Below are positions 14,763-15,543 of a DNA stretch of 15,543 bases, one piece after another. A program made the position numbers and the translations under genes. The stretch is from assembly GCA_902767455.1 (NCBI GenBank), contig CACXHH010000150.1:1-15543 (forward strand), in the 5' to 3' direction. The stretch's first letter is position 1, and each line of letters begins with the position of its first letter. The notes beneath the pieces were generated by a model, which saw only the letters and a list, made by a program, of their open reading frames with translations, was not told the DNA's origin and ran no database searches. Source of the DNA: an uncultured Eubacteriales bacterium (lineage in GTDB: Bacteria > Bacillota > Clostridia > Christensenellales > Borkfalkiaceae).

Positions 14763-14890
14763 TTGTTTTTTCGCAAAAAAAGTGATATAACAATTCGCGT
14801 TTGTATATTATTGTAACGCGTGCGCGTAAAATACCCGTATAAACCGTAAACCGAAAAGAGTGCGCGTTACATATATTAAAACGCTATAAT
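14763..14890 (+). promoter_or_regulatory. upstream region of the broken secreted gene, candidate promoters
   Basis: Two plus-strand candidates are visible. TTGTTT (14763-14768) and TATAAC (14786-14791) are 17 bp apart. A consensus -10 TATAAT lies at 14885-14890 without a good -35. A 9-bp inverted repeat, TGTAACGCG (14812-14820) with CGCGTTACA (14863-14871), sits between them and could bind a regulator. A short hairpin, GGCGC/GCGCC (14898-14915), precedes the ribosome binding site. Confidence 0.35.
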
Positions 14891-14929
14891 TTTATTCGGC
14901 GCGAAATAAAGCGCCAAAAAGGAGAAAAA

Positions 14930-15118
14930 ACGGCAAACGCAAAACGTAAGTTAAGAACGCTTCTTTTAGCGGCGTTCAGTTTAGTTTTCGCTCCTTCGCT
15001 ATCGCTTGGCGTAAGCGCCTTTATCGGCGTTGCGACGGCGCACGCGGCGTACGAAGAAACGGACGAAATGAAAAAACTCGTTTCCGAACTCGTTCCGACG
15101 TATACCATTACCGATTAA
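14930..15118 (+). pseudogene. 5' remnant of a secreted-protein gene with ACG in place of ATG
   Basis: Sixty-two codons in the codon style of the rest of the window follow a strong ribosome binding site (AAAAAGGAG, five bases before the first codon), but the first codon is ACG (14930-14932). The product would have a clear signal peptide: KRKLR, a hydrophobic stretch TLLLAAFSLVFAPSLSLG, and a cleavage site ATAHA-AYEE after residue 39. Then come only about 23 mature residues (ending VPTYTITD) before TAA at 15116. A single ATG to ACG change and loss of the rest of the gene explain this best. A small secreted peptide started from ACG is possible but unlikely. After the stop the same frame continues for 17 codons in a different codon style. 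The intact gene's function cannot be told. Confidence 0.55.
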
Positions 15119-15543
15119 GTAAAAAACGCAGCTCAAGTGCTGTTCCGTCAGGGATTTTATGAAAAACCATAATTTAACGGTAATTGCACTTTCAAGCGGT
15201 GAGCATTCAAGGATTCTGATTGATTTTTAAGTCCTTTTTGTTTGGAACGGAGAAAATTGTTGATTTATATAAACATCGTTTTAATGTCGGGTGATGCTTT
15301 GTGAAAATTGATGAAATTGCTTAAAAGGGGCTTGAAACGCTTGAACTTTTCGATAGAAGATAATATAATATTATAGATTTTATATTTAGGGAGTTGACAA
15401 GCCGGATGAAGTGTGCGACAATCTCTGACAGACAGACGGAAAGAAAGACGGCATATATCTGCTTTTTTTTCGTCGGCTCCGCAACTTAACATAGGGAAAC
15501 TACAGCGTTACACGTTGGATCGGCGTTCTTATGCCGTCTGACA
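15119..15543. other. AT-richer region without a recognisable gene
   Basis: Base use changes just after the broken gene: GCG/TCG-type codons vanish and the DNA becomes AT-rich. The only readable pieces are a 17-codon fragment in frame with the broken gene (15119-15169, ending GFYEKP) and a 24-codon frame starting at the ATG near 15160. Neither has a recognisable function. An AT-rich palindrome, ATAATAT/ATATTAT, is at 15360-15374. TTGACA at 15394 with GACAAT 17 bp later is a weak plus-strand promoter. AGACGGCATA (15446-15455) and TATGCCGTCT (15530-15539) form an inverted repeat. It could be foreign or decayed DNA. Confidence 0.4.

Noticed and set aside
14884..15108. Minus-strand ORF of 74 codons
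   Set aside because: It is the reverse of the signal-peptide reading frame on the plus strand, which has a ribosome binding site and a convincing protein signature.
15265..15492. Minus-strand ORF of 75 codons
   Set aside because: No ribosome binding site, no recognisable domain, unusual residue make-up, and it spans an AT-rich palindrome; likely chance.

Overview
The window looks like chromosomal DNA from an uncultured Gram-positive member of the Clostridia, probably a gut anaerobe. The indications are: an LL-diaminopimelate aminotransferase in the lysine/peptidoglycan genes, two exported lipoproteins, a very large secreted multidomain glycosidase with a hydrophobic C-terminal anchor, AAGGAG-type ribosome binding sites, and a codon style rich in GCG, TCG, ACG and CGC with AT-rich intergenic DNA. 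The lineage is an inference from style; there is no rRNA or other marker gene. Almost everything is on the minus strand. The only convincing plus-strand genes are a 118-residue protein of unknown function and a broken secreted-protein gene near the right end.

Layout, left to right. 1-88: stem-loops beyond the 3' end of mntP. 89-652: mntP, a manganese efflux pump. 653-1008: a structured mntP leader with a GGGAGUAG signature, stacked helices and an intrinsic terminator followed by eight U, which I read as a probable manganese riboswitch of the yybP-ykoY type. 1009-2589: lipoprotein with repeated beta-propeller-like strands. 2806-3162 (+): small hydrophilic protein. 3188-3305: four consecutive palindromes. 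3312-6924: dapA-dapB-dapF-dapL, a tightly overlapping operon that makes meso-diaminopimelate from aspartate semialdehyde by the aminotransferase route. 6970-7012: intrinsic terminator. 7041-7880: AraC-family regulator. 8008-12780: 1590-residue GH127-type beta-L-arabinofuranosidase with two LamG-like domains, an Ig-like domain, FIVAR-like repeats and a Gly-Gly-Cys C-terminal tail. 12855-12882: its extended -10 promoter. 13037-13136: five 16-bp dyads at an exact 21-bp period. 13148-14628: marR plus a flavodoxin/cyclophilin-like lipoprotein, a two-gene operon. 14930-15118 (+): a secreted-protein start with an ACG in place of ATG, cut short. 15119-15543: AT-richer DNA of different character without a recognisable gene.

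How it fits together. The dap operon supplies diaminopimelate for lysine and the cell wall. The AraC regulator lies directly downstream of the glycosidase in the same orientation and has its own promoter, so it probably controls the uptake or breakdown of an arabinose-containing plant glycan. The MarR repressor has a sigma-A promoter with a dyad over the -10, which suggests autoregulation of itself and the exported flavodoxin-type protein. The most unusual features are the helically phased dyad array upstream of the glycosidase promoter, a dispersed palindromic element whose one copy supplies the stop codon of dapL, a probable ATT start for dapL, and the broken secreted gene at a composition boundary.
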